From Nocardioides sp. 503 (GTDB taxonomy: Bacteria > Actinomycetota > Actinomycetes > Propionibacteriales > Nocardioidaceae): a stretch of 64,000 nt of DNA. The DNA lies in assembly GCF_004522095.1 (NCBI RefSeq), contig NZ_SPUI01000002.1, positions 62,001-126,000 on the forward strand, given 5' to 3'. Below the pieces are notes generated by a model. That model was not told where the DNA came from and made no database searches. It saw only the letters and a list, made by a program, of their open reading frames with translations. Below are positions 39,101 through 46,824 of the stretch, in pieces; the stretch's first letter is position 1; the number at the start of each line of letters is the position of its first letter. The position numbers and the translations under genes are program-made.

Positions 39101-42023
39101 CACGGACGAGCAGCTCAACGACGCGCAGGCGCGCCTCGCGGCGGCCCTCGACGGGCTGACCCTGAGCCAGGGCGGCTTCCGCAGGCTCGAGGCCGAGCAG
39201 CACGACTCCTGGTCGGGCGGGACCGACCTGCACGACGAGCCCAACGGCATCGGTGGCGTGCGCCCCGGGGACTGGATCGCCTTCCGGGGGATCAGCTTCG
39301 GCGAGGACCAGGTCCCCGACCAGGTGCAGGTGCGCTACTCCGGCGCCTCCGACGACGGCTACGCCGACGCCGCGGTCGAGGTGCGCCTCGGCGCCGTCGA
39401 CGGGCCGCTGCTGGCGACGGTGGCGACGCCGCCGACGGCGACGGGCTTCGGCACCTACGCCACGGCCACCGCCGACCTGACCGGCGTGGCCGAGCTGCTG
39501 GCCGCGAGCCCGGCGACCGTCTACTTCGTCTTCCGCGGCTCCAACACCGACGGCTCCCGCCACTGGGTGGGCAACTTCGACCGGATGCAGTTCGCCGACT
39601 CCGGTGCGACCGACGAGCAGCCCGTCGACAACGACACCACGCTGGCCTTCAAGGACCGCACCGAGTGGGGCGGCGACACCGCCTCGGGTGGCGGCGCCAT
39701 GAAGACCGAGTCCTTCACCTGGAACGACGGCACCTCGGGCACCGCCGTGGCCAACACCCACGACGGTGACTGGCTGCGCTTCGCCGCCGTGGACATCGAG
39801 GCCGCGGCGACGTCGGTGGAGGTGCACTACGTCAACAACTCCAACCGCGTCGGGTCGAACGTGAGCGTCGACGTCCACCTCGACTCCAGGACGAGCGCGC
39901 CGCTGGTCACCGTGCCGCTGCCGGTCACCGGCACGGCGTGGGACCAGGCGGGCACGGCGAAGGTGACGCTGCCGAGCTCCGTCACCGGCACGCACGACAT
40001 CTTCCTCGTCCTGCACGCCACCACCGACAGCGCCCACCCCTACGCCGGCAACTTCGACCACGTGAAGCTGGTCGCCCCCGACGCTCCGGTGGACACCTCC
40101 GACGGTCGGCTCGTCGAGTTCGAGAGCCGTACGGCGTGGACCGGCAGCGCGCTCAAGACCGAGTCGTTCAGCGGCTGGTCCGACGGCACGTCCGGCACCA
40201 ACGTCGGCGGCACCCACGACGGCGACGTGCTCGAGTACGACGACCTGACGCTCGGGCGGACGGCGACCTCGCTGTCGGTCCACTACGTCAACAACTCCTC
40301 GCGCTGCGGCACCGACTCGAGGATCGAGGTCTACCTGGACTCGCGGGAGGGTGCCCCGCTGGTCACCGTCCCGCTGCCGGTGACCGGCTCCACCTGGAGC
40401 GCCGCCGGCACGACCACGGTGACGCTGCCGACCGTCGTGCGCGGGACGCACGACGTGATCCTGGTCCTGCGCACCACCGTCCCCGACGCCAACCACCCGT
40501 TCGTGGCCAACCTCGACTCGTTCACCTTCAACTACGGGGTCGACAAGTCGGGGCTGCGTGACCTGCGTGCCCAGTACGAGCCGCTGCTCGACGACGGCGC
40601 GCGCTACGTGGACGTCGACTTCGCGATGTTCACCCGCACGATGGAGGCGGCGGCCGAGGTGCTGGCGGACGAGACCGCGGTCGCCTCCGACGTCAGCGGT
40701 GCGGCGCGCGACCTGCGGCTGGCGGCCGGGCAGCTGGCGCCCCGGGCGCTGCGCTCCCTCCAGGCCGGCGTCGCGGAGGCCCAGGAGCTCGACCTCACCC
40801 GCTACACCCGGGAGTCGGCCGACGCCGTCTCGGCTGCGCTCGCCGACGCGAGGGCGATGCTGACGGCCGCGAACGCGACCGACGAGCAGTACCTCGCGCA
40901 GGCCGGGGCCCTCGAGAGCGCCGTGCAGGAGCTCGAGCTCGAGGCGGCCACCGCGCCGGACGCGCCGAACGCCGTGTCGGCGACGGCGTCCGGTCGCAAC
41001 CTCACCGTCGCCTGGGCGGCACCGACGCGGGACGGCAACTCGCCGGTCACCGGCTACCTGGTGCAGCTGGAGGGCGGCGAGCCGGTCGAGGTCGGCGCCG
41101 GTGCGACGTCCTACACCTTCAGCGGCCTGGCCCGGGGGCGCGAGTACCGCGCCAGCGTCAAGGCGGTCAACGCGCAGGGGGTCTCGCCCGCGAGCGCCTA
41201 CACGGCCTACGTCCCGATCGCGAGCCTCGTGCCGACGGCGCCGGCGAAGCCCGGGATCTCGGCCGTGGGTCAGGCGGTCACGGTGACCTGGTCGGCGCCC
41301 GACGACGGCGGGGCCACGATCACCGGCTACGTCGTGCGGCTCTCCGACGGCACCGAGGTCGAGGTGCCGGGCTCGCCGACCGAGCACACGTTCACGGGTC
41401 TCGCCGCGGGCGACTACTCGGCGAGCGTGGCGGCGGTGAACGTCAACGGCCGCTCGTCCTTCTCGCGGGACTCGGTCACGGCGACGGTGCTCGAGCCGCC
41501 GACCGTCACGAGGGTCTCGGCGACCGCGCCGTCGTGGTCGCGGGTCGACGTGCGGTGGACGGCCGGCGGGTCGCAGCGGTGCGTGCTCCAGGTCATCCTG
41601 CGCCAGGGCGGCCGGGTCGTGGGCACCCGCCAGGCCTGGTCGGACGCCGCCGGGGTCTCCTTCACGGGCCTGGTCGGCGCCACGACGTACCAGGCGAGCG
41701 TGGCCCCGCTGGGAGGCACGAGCACGGTCTCCGGCACGGTGCGGACGCCGTCGCGCCCGAAGGTCGCCTCCCACGCCGTGCAGATCAGGGGCAAGGCGAA
41801 GGTCGGCCGGACCCTGAGCGTCACCCTCCACGCGGGGTCGTGGAGCCCGGGCACGCGCTTCACCTACCAGTGGCGCTCCGGCGGCAAGGTCATCGGCACG
41901 GGAGCCCGGCTGCGGCTGCCCGGCCGGCTCGCCGGCGCGCGGGTCACGGTGCGGGTCACCGGCCGCCACGGCGACTGGACGCCGACCACGGTGACCAGCG
42001 GGCCGGTGCGGGTCACGCGCTGA
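36177..42023 (+). CDS. Secreted multidomain GH92 alpha-mannosidase
   Basis: A 1948-residue exported enzyme. A signal peptide occupies about 1-40. The GH92 domain (about 55-785) has NANEVDLHTPYLFNYVGQP with the catalytic acid Glu622, and MDDDTGAMS with the base Asp cluster 695-697, plus GYDYAQ and DGWGTWDDFRKYPVL. Downstream come an immunoglobulin-like spacer, a FIVAR-like helical segment (about 935-995), three CBM6-like modules (about 1001-1140, 1156-1295 and 1311-1453), another FIVAR-like segment (1455-1585), three FN3-like domains (1594-1860) and a C-terminal Ig-like domain. No sortase motif is seen. GH92 enzymes are calcium-dependent exo-alpha-mannosidases acting on mannans or N-glycans; the linkage here is unknown. 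The gene lies between mutAB and meaB. Confidence 0.9.
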   Translation: MSVSVSRRTRTSRVLTSVVATALSAAGLAVTVPAGATAAGAPTVGAPTAEAVDHTQHVNPFMSTQGDHGQNLPGAQVPHGLAKPNPATAPGRTHSGYDYAQSSIKGFTLTNLDGVGGSGAGGDVLVVPTYRTYTARPAASTYALPFSHDDETAEPGYYQVGLQASEGTIDAELTATVRSGLERFTFPKAGAASVVFDLQHNFTGRTASELTATTLADGRAELSGSISGTFNGYAYRLFYDAVTDVPVTSVKTWGEGGAYGAVKRRTGTDTGAVLTFDVDAGEAVQLTTTLSPVSVAQARRDRTAEIGDRSFEQVRQAAHDEWRDTLGKVAVTSDATADPGGDLETIFYTSLYRMLATPTDATSTDGTYRGVDGAVHRADGYTHYDGWGTWDDFRKYPVLASLYPDVYADVVQSLVDVFADDAAVGSPPLSTRTMAVPTVRFERASVVIADAVAKGVRLDRLDRAYPAVVANAGAYSTADEARGYVPGEPGTTVGNSYDDYALSVIARSLGKDADADRYAARALNYRNSIKPGTWTTSGGTPVGVLGFRSADGTFTGADPERFEGSNPYQGSLWQYHWYPAQDVAGLVAAMGGTNAVREALSHYFGEEAPDDGTRMLKSNANEVDLHTPYLFNYVGQPAKTQKWVRDLYTKETWQSYIATGQTDGNTPPSSGGRLTPPIRTKVFKNDPEGFLPTMDDDTGAMSATFVAAAVGLYPVTAGSSQYQVGSPFFPRVDVSHADGTTFSVTAEGVSADRFYVQDARLDGKAYANTWLDYADIVGDGAFDVTMGSQPSQWGTATKPAFSLSTAVAPPAAPASIASDRTTLSAGADGAVDGTIAMTLTGATFAGSDGDDLVASGRVRVAGLPEGVAATVTRTSSTTLSVHVAGTLPTPARASFAVLLQDGALGGDADESAVTGRGLSTRDPFVIRVTDHWRAELEATYAEARLVVQGNYEGSTYAAMTVARDAARTALADTTATDEQLNDAQARLAAALDGLTLSQGGFRRLEAEQHDSWSGGTDLHDEPNGIGGVRPGDWIAFRGISFGEDQVPDQVQVRYSGASDDGYADAAVEVRLGAVDGPLLATVATPPTATGFGTYATATADLTGVAELLAASPATVYFVFRGSNTDGSRHWVGNFDRMQFADSGATDEQPVDNDTTLAFKDRTEWGGDTASGGGAMKTESFTWNDGTSGTAVANTHDGDWLRFAAVDIEAAATSVEVHYVNNSNRVGSNVSVDVHLDSRTSAPLVTVPLPVTGTAWDQAGTAKVTLPSSVTGTHDIFLVLHATTDSAHPYAGNFDHVKLVAPDAPVDTSDGRLVEFESRTAWTGSALKTESFSGWSDGTSGTNVGGTHDGDVLEYDDLTLGRTATSLSVHYVNNSSRCGTDSRIEVYLDSREGAPLVTVPLPVTGSTWSAAGTTTVTLPTVVRGTHDVILVLRTTVPDANHPFVANLDSFTFNYGVDKSGLRDLRAQYEPLLDDGARYVDVDFAMFTRTMEAAAEVLADETAVASDVSGAARDLRLAAGQLAPRALRSLQAGVAEAQELDLTRYTRESADAVSAALADARAMLTAANATDEQYLAQAGALESAVQELELEAATAPDAPNAVSATASGRNLTVAWAAPTRDGNSPVTGYLVQLEGGEPVEVGAGATSYTFSGLARGREYRASVKAVNAQGVSPASAYTAYVPIASLVPTAPAKPGISAVGQAVTVTWSAPDDGGATITGYVVRLSDGTEVEVPGSPTEHTFTGLAAGDYSASVAAVNVNGRSSFSRDSVTATVLEPPTVTRVSATAPSWSRVDVRWTAGGSQRCVLQVILRQGGRVVGTRQAWSDAAGVSFTGLVGATTYQASVAPLGGTSTVSGTVRTPSRPKVASHAVQIRGKAKVGRTLSVTLHAGSWSPGTRFTYQWRSGGKVIGTGARLRLPGRLAGARVTVRVTGRHGDWTPTTVTSGPVRVTR

Positions 42024-42035
42024 CCCGCGGCTTGG

Positions 42036-42069
42036 AGGCGCCCCCGCCGCACGTGCGGCGGGGGCGCCT
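42036..42069. terminator. Perfect 34-bp palindrome after the GH92 gene
   Basis: From 42036 to 42069 the sequence is its own reverse complement, with 17-base arms (AGGCGCCCCCGCCGCAC), 12 bases beyond the GH92 stop. It is a likely terminator that isolates GH92 from meaB. No T-run follows. Confidence 0.7.
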
Positions 42070-42083
42070 GCGTGCGGTCCTTG

Positions 42084-42089
42084 TAGCCT
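42084..42089 (+). promoter_or_regulatory. -10 element of a leaderless meaB promoter
   Basis: TAGCCT is followed by exactly seven bases and GTG 42097. The meaB gene is therefore likely to have its own promoter, separate from mutAB. Confidence 0.55.
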
Positions 42090-42096
42090 GCGACCC

Positions 42097-43077
42097 GTGC
42101 CTGCCGCGACCGTGCCCGAGCTCCTCGAGGGAGTCGCCGCGGGGCGGCGCGCGGCCGTGTCGCGGGCCATCACCCTGGTCGAGTCGACCAGCGCGCGCCA
42201 CCGGGATCAGGCCCGCGAGCTGCTCTCGGCGCTCCAGCAGCCGGAGCGGCCAGCGGTGCGGGTCGGGATCTCCGGCGTGCCCGGGGTCGGGAAGTCCACG
42301 TTCATCGAGGCGCTCGGCACCCGGCTGACGGCCGCGGGGCACCGGGTCGGCGTCCTCGCGGTCGACCCCAGCTCGGTGCGCACCGGCGGGTCGGTGCTCG
42401 GCGACAAGACCCGCATGGCGCGGCTCTCCGCCGACCCTGCGGCGTTCATCCGCCCGTCGCCGTCGGCCGGCACGCTCGGCGGGGTCGCCCGCGCGACCGT
42501 GCAGGCGATGGCGGTGCTCGAGTCGGCGGCGTACGACGTCGTGCTGGTGGAGACCGTCGGCGTGGGCCAGTCCGAGGTGACCGTCGCCGGCATGGTCGAC
42601 ACGTTCCTCTTCCTCACCTTGGCTCGCACGGGCGACCAGCTGCAGGGCATCAAGAAGGGCATCCTGGAGATCGCCGACGTGATCGCGGTCAACAAGGCCG
42701 ACGGCGACCGGGAGCAGGAGGCCCGCTCGGCCGCCCGCGAGCTCGCCGGCGCGCTGCGCCTGGTGCGGGGCAAGGACGAGTGGGCGCCGCCCGTCGTCAC
42801 GGTGTCCGGGCTGACCGACGTCGGCGTGGACGACCTGTGGGAGCACGTCCTCGCCCACCGCGCGCACCTCGGCGACGACGGGCTCGCCGCCAGACGCGCC
42901 CGGCAGCAGCTCGACTTCACCTGGGCGCTCGTGCGCGACGAGCTCGACCAGCGCCTGCGCCACTCACCCGGCGTCCGGGCGATCCGCGAGGAGGTCAGGG
43001 CGGGCGTCCTGGGCGGTGAGCTCCCGGCCACGGTGGCCGCGGACCGGCTGCTGGCGGCCTACGACGGCGACGCCTGA
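42097..43077 (+). CDS. meaB: Methylmalonyl-CoA mutase-associated GTPase MeaB
   Basis: A G3E-family GTPase that protects and reloads the cobalamin of methylmalonyl-CoA mutase. The 326-residue protein has Walker A GVPGVGKS (60-67), DPSSVRTGGSVLGDKTRM, the switch-region ETVGVGQSE and the base-recognition motif NKADGD. The C-terminal helical arm is typical. The gene is usually adjacent to mutB; here the large mannosidase gene separates them. It has its own leaderless start. Confidence 0.93.
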   Translation: MPAATVPELLEGVAAGRRAAVSRAITLVESTSARHRDQARELLSALQQPERPAVRVGISGVPGVGKSTFIEALGTRLTAAGHRVGVLAVDPSSVRTGGSVLGDKTRMARLSADPAAFIRPSPSAGTLGGVARATVQAMAVLESAAYDVVLVETVGVGQSEVTVAGMVDTFLFLTLARTGDQLQGIKKGILEIADVIAVNKADGDREQEARSAARELAGALRLVRGKDEWAPPVVTVSGLTDVGVDDLWEHVLAHRAHLGDDGLAARRARQQLDFTWALVRDELDQRLRHSPGVRAIREEVRAGVLGGELPATVAADRLLAAYDGDA

Positions 43078-43120
43078 GGCGGCGGGCGGCTCGGCGGATC
43101 GAGGACTCGTGCCCCCTGCG

Positions 43121-43138
43121 GCCGGGCCGCGGCCCGGC
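43121..43138. terminator. 18-bp GC palindrome after meaB
   Basis: GCCGGGCCGCGGCCCGGC is self-complementary and lies 44 bases beyond the meaB stop. It could be a terminator, though without a T-run or loop the evidence is modest. Confidence 0.35.
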
Positions 43139-43184
43139 ACAGGATCGGCGCAGACGACCACGAACCCGCCGGGAGGCAGCACCG

Positions 43185-44273
43185 ATGTACCGCACACTCC
43201 TGTCCGCCGTCGCCGCGACGGCCCTGCTCGGCACGGCCCTGGCCGGTGCCCCCGTGCAGGCAGAGGACCCCGCCAGGCCCGCCACGACCGTCCTCGCGAA
43301 GGGCCTGCTGAGCCCGCTCAGCCTCGCCGTGACGCGAGGCGGAGGCATCTACTACGCCGAGAGCTTCAAGGGGGCGCTGCTGACCAAGGCTCCGGGGCGC
43401 CGGCCCCGGGTCGTGTTCCAGGCCGGCCGCGGCGTCGAGGTCGGCGCCGTGTCGGAGCAGCGCGGGGCGGTCCGCTTCGCCACCACCCTGCCCGAGGGGC
43501 GCGGCGCCTTCCTCAAGGCGCTCGGCACGAAGGGCCGGGCGCGCACCGTCGCGGACCTCGGCAGGTTCGAGACGCGGCGCAACCCCGACCGGCGCGTCCG
43601 CTACGGACTGCGCACGGTGCCGGCCGGCTGCTCGGTGCCGCAGGGCTACCCGTTCCGCTACCGCGGGGTCGTGGAGGCCCACCCCTACGCCACCGAGATC
43701 TCCGGGCGCACGACGTACGTCGCCGACGCGGCGGGCAACACGGTCCTGCGCGTCGGCCCGCGGGGTCGGGTCAGCACCGTGGCGGTGCTGCCGCCTGTCC
43801 CCGTGGAGGTCACCCCCGCGATGGCGACCGCCCTCGAGCTGCCCGAGTGCACCGTGGGCGCCGTCTACCACCTCGAGCCGGTGCCCACCGACGTCGAGCT
43901 CGGCCCCGACGGACGGCTCTACGTCTCCTCGCTGCCAGGCGGCCCCGAGGACGGCAGCACGGGGCCGGTCGCCGGCGTCTTCCGGGTGGACCCGCGCACG
44001 GGCCGGACCGTCAAGGTGGCGCGCGGCCTGGTCAGCGCCACGGGCGTCGACGTGGCACCCAACGGCGACCTGTACGTCGCCGAGCTGTTCCGCGACCGGG
44101 TGGCGAAGGTCCGCAGGGGCACGCGTCGGGTCACGACGTTCGCCTCGGCGCCGATGGTCGGCGACGTCGAGCTGCGCAGGGGCGTCGTCTACGCGACCAC
44201 CCACGTCCTCACCGGGCTCTCCGGGGAGCCCGGCGACGTCCCGAGCGGCCAGGTCGTCCGGATCCGGAGATAG
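43185..44273 (+). CDS. ScyD/ScyE-family secreted beta-propeller protein
   Basis: A 362-residue protein with a signal peptide (LLSAVAATALLGTALAGAPVQA, cleaved near residue 26). The mature part has repeated propeller strands of the NHL/ScyD type: SPLSLAVTRGGGIYYAES, PTDVELGPDGRLYVSSLPGG, ATGVDVAPNGDLYVAELFRD. The ScyD/ScyE name comes from a cyanobacterial scytonemin cluster, but homologues in actinobacteria have no known role, so the name should not be read as function. A GGGAGG site precedes ATG 43185. It is monocistronic. Confidence 0.78.
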   Translation: MYRTLLSAVAATALLGTALAGAPVQAEDPARPATTVLAKGLLSPLSLAVTRGGGIYYAESFKGALLTKAPGRRPRVVFQAGRGVEVGAVSEQRGAVRFATTLPEGRGAFLKALGTKGRARTVADLGRFETRRNPDRRVRYGLRTVPAGCSVPQGYPFRYRGVVEAHPYATEISGRTTYVADAAGNTVLRVGPRGRVSTVAVLPPVPVEVTPAMATALELPECTVGAVYHLEPVPTDVELGPDGRLYVSSLPGGPEDGSTGPVAGVFRVDPRTGRTVKVARGLVSATGVDVAPNGDLYVAELFRDRVAKVRRGTRRVTTFASAPMVGDVELRRGVVYATTHVLTGLSGEPGDVPSGQVVRIRR

Positions 44274-44338
44274 CGACGAGGGCTCTCGCTGGACTCGGAC
44301 GTCGCCGACACTCCGGAGACGGGTAGATTCGTTCTCCT

Positions 44339-45529
44339 ATGTCACTGGAGCCCTCGACCCTGATCGCGACCGTCGTCGACAAGTACGACGCCGAGCTGGT
44401 CGAGATGCGCCGCGACCTGCACGCCCACCCGGAGCTGTCGTGGGCGGAGACCCGCACCACCGACCTCGTGGCCGCCAAGGTGGAGGCCGCCGGATGGCGG
44501 GTGACCCGGCTGGCGCGCACCGGACTGGTCGCCGAGATCGGCCAGGGCGACCGGGTGGTCGCCCTGCGGGCCGACATGGACGCCCTGCCGGTCAAGGACG
44601 TCACGGGCGACCCCTGGGCCAGCACCGTGCCGGGCGTCGCGCACGCCTGCGGCCACGACGTGCACACCGTCGCCCTCACCGGGGCCGCGCTCGCGCTGGG
44701 CGAGGTCGCCGACCGGGGCGCGCTCCCGGGGCGGGTGCGCCTGCTGTTCCAGCCCGCCGAGGAGGTCATGCCCGGTGGGGCGATCGACCTGATCGCCCAG
44801 GGCGCGATCTCCGGCGTGGAGCGCGTCTTCGCGCTGCACTGCGACCCGGGCGTCGACGTCGGGCAGGTGGGCCTGCGGACCGGGCCCCTGACCAGCGCGG
44901 CCGACCGGATCGAGGTCCGCCTGCAAGGGACCGGCGGGCACACCTCGCGCCCCCACCTCACGGGGGACCTCACCTTCGCGCTGGCGAAGGTCACCACCGA
45001 GCTGCCGGCGGTGCTGAGCCGCCGCATGGACCCGCGCGCCGGCGTCAGCGTCGTGTGGGGCATGGTCCAGGCCGGCTCGGCCCCCAACGTCATCCCCGAC
45101 CACGGCATCGTGGGCGGCACCGTGCGGATCCTCGACGCCGTCGCGTGGAGCGAGTGCGAGACGATCATCCGCGAGGCCGTGATCGACATCGTCCGCCCCT
45201 ACGGCGTGACGGCCACCCTCGACTACCAGCAGGGCGTTCCGCCCGTGGTCAACGAGGCCCGCTCCAACGAGATCCTCGCCGCGGCCGTGCACGACATGCT
45301 CGGTCCGGACGCGCGCGTCGGCGTGCCGCAGAGCCTCGGCGGGGAGGACTTCGGCTGGTACCTCGACCGGGTCCCCGGCGCCATGATGCGCCTCGGCACG
45401 CGCACGCCTGGTGGTGCGACGTACGACCTGCACCAAGGCAACCTGCGCGTCGACGAGCGGTCCGTGGCCATCGGCTCCAAGCTCCTCGCCGCGACCGCGC
45501 TGCAGGCCCTGGGCGTCGCAGGTAGGTAA
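44339..45529 (+). CDS. M20-family amidohydrolase (HipO/AbgB-like)
   Basis: A 396-residue zinc peptidase-like hydrolase. It begins with RRDLHAHPELSWAE and has ALRADMDALPV with the metal-binding Asp, HACGHDVHT, FQPAEEVMPGGA with the catalytic Glu pair, and the late LGGEDFGWYL and DLHQGNLRVD. The GGTGGHTSRPH segment belongs to the dimerisation (satellite) domain. Relatives cleave N-acyl amino acids or indole-amino acid conjugates; the substrate is not determined. TAGATT lies nine bases before ATG 44339, so a leaderless or short-leader start is likely. Confidence 0.88.
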   Translation: MSLEPSTLIATVVDKYDAELVEMRRDLHAHPELSWAETRTTDLVAAKVEAAGWRVTRLARTGLVAEIGQGDRVVALRADMDALPVKDVTGDPWASTVPGVAHACGHDVHTVALTGAALALGEVADRGALPGRVRLLFQPAEEVMPGGAIDLIAQGAISGVERVFALHCDPGVDVGQVGLRTGPLTSAADRIEVRLQGTGGHTSRPHLTGDLTFALAKVTTELPAVLSRRMDPRAGVSVVWGMVQAGSAPNVIPDHGIVGGTVRILDAVAWSECETIIREAVIDIVRPYGVTATLDYQQGVPPVVNEARSNEILAAAVHDMLGPDARVGVPQSLGGEDFGWYLDRVPGAMMRLGTRTPGGATYDLHQGNLRVDERSVAIGSKLLAATALQALGVAGR

Positions 45530-45632
45530 CAACTTCGTCACGCTGGCACGCCCGCCGACTGGAGGGCCTAAGGTGCTGGTCTGGTTCCACGCTCGATCTT
45601 CCGGGCAATCACCCGAACATCAAGGAGGCGTC

Positions 45633-46682
45633 TTGCGACGCAGCATGAAGCTCGCGGCAGTTCTGACCGCCGGCATCCTGACCCTCGCCGCTTGTGGCGG
45701 GGACAGCGACAACGACGCCAAGGACGACGGCGGAAGCGACGCCCCCAAGTCCGACATCAAGGTCGGCATGGCCTACGACGTGGGTGGCCGCGGCGACCAG
45801 TCGTTCAACGACTCCGCAGCAGCCGGCCTCGACGAGGCGGCCAAGGAGTTCGGCATCGAGGCCCAGGAGTCGGAGGCCGAGGACGGCGAGGCCGAGACGG
45901 CTCGCGAGGAGCGCCTGCGCACCTTCGCCGACGCCGGCTACAACCCGGTCATCGCGGTGGGCTTCGCCTACGCCGCCTCGGTCGGCAAGGTCGCGGCCGA
46001 GTACCCCGACACCAACTTCGCGATCATCGACGACGAGAGCCTCGCCGACGTCCCGAACGTCGCCAGCCTGGTCTTCAGCGAGGAGCAGGGCTCCTTCCTG
46101 GTCGGCGCGGCTGCCGCCCTCAAGACCAAGACCGGCACGGTCGGCTTCATCGGCGGCGTCGAGACCCCGCTGATCCAGAAGTTCGAGGCCGGCTACAAGG
46201 CGGGTGTCGAGGCGGCCAAGCCCGGCACCAAGGTCGAGTCGACCTACCTCACGCAGATCCCGGACTTCTCCGGCTTCGCCGACCCGGCCAAGGGCAAGAC
46301 CGCCGCCCAGGGCATGTTCGACAACGGCGCCGACGTCGTCTACCACGCCGCCGGTGGCTCCGGTGGTGGTGTCTTCGAGGCCGCCTCGGAGGCCAAGGGC
46401 ATGGCGATCGGGGTCGACTCCGACCAGTACAACACCGCCGACCCGTCGGTGCAGGACGTCATCATCACCTCGATGCTCAAGAACGTGAACGTCGCGGTGC
46501 ACGAGTACCTCGCGGGCGTCGTCGACGGCAAGGTGCCCGCCGGTGTCACCCGCTACGACCTCAAGGCCGACGGCGTGGGCTACTCCACCAGCGGTGGCAA
46601 GGTCGACGACATCGCCGAGCAGCTCGACGGCTACAAGCAGCAGATCATCGACGGCGAGATCGAGGTCCCGACCACTCCGTGA
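45633..46682 (+). CDS. BMP-family nucleoside-binding lipoprotein
   Basis: The substrate-binding protein of an ABC nucleoside importer, 349 residues. The lipobox is LAAC (Cys21), followed by an Asp-rich linker. The mature domain shows the BMP/Med (PnrA-like) fold: VGMAYDVGGRGDQSFNDSA, EEQGSFLVGAAAAL, VGFIGGVETPLIQKFEAGY, VYHAAGGSGGGVFEAA and GVDSDQYN. I start at TTG 45633, which has AAGGAGG four bases upstream; ATG 45645 is the alternative but is poorly spaced. A terminator-like hairpin separates it from the ABC ATPase gene. Confidence 0.9.
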   Translation: MRRSMKLAAVLTAGILTLAACGGDSDNDAKDDGGSDAPKSDIKVGMAYDVGGRGDQSFNDSAAAGLDEAAKEFGIEAQESEAEDGEAETAREERLRTFADAGYNPVIAVGFAYAASVGKVAAEYPDTNFAIIDDESLADVPNVASLVFSEEQGSFLVGAAAALKTKTGTVGFIGGVETPLIQKFEAGYKAGVEAAKPGTKVESTYLTQIPDFSGFADPAKGKTAAQGMFDNGADVVYHAAGGSGGGVFEAASEAKGMAIGVDSDQYNTADPSVQDVIITSMLKNVNVAVHEYLAGVVDGKVPAGVTRYDLKADGVGYSTSGGKVDDIAEQLDGYKQQIIDGEIEVPTTP

Positions 46683-46723
46683 TCGGTCCCTGGTCGTCCT
46701 CATGTCGATGAGGTGACACCCTC

Positions 46724-46767
46724 GACGGGGCCGCAGGCGCCTAGTGCGTCTGCGGCCTCGTCATTTC
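46724..46767 (+). terminator. Hairpin between BMP lipoprotein and ABC ATPase genes
   Basis: Thirteen-base arms GACGGGGCCGCAG (46724-46736) and CTGCGGCCTCGTC (46750-46762), with one G-T pair, are followed by ATTTC. It is likely a partial terminator that raises the ratio of binding protein to transporter. A TAGCCT at 46787-46792 may be a further promoter for the genes downstream. Confidence 0.6.
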
Positions 46768-46824
46768 ACGTCCCGAGGCCACCCGGTAGCCTCTCCCGCA
46801 GTTCGACCGAGGAGGTCACGCCGC

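Noticed and set aside
36122..42069. GH92 region as a prophage or transposon cargo
   Set aside because: No integrase, transposase, target duplication or tRNA is visible at either edge. An insertion history is possible, but the mechanism is not shown.
36108..42173. A 2021-codon open frame on the minus strand opposite the GH92 gene
   Set aside because: It is a shadow of a high-GC gene: the plus strand has a signal peptide, catalytic motifs and known domains, while the minus frame is low-complexity Arg/Gly/Val/Asp sequence with no fold.
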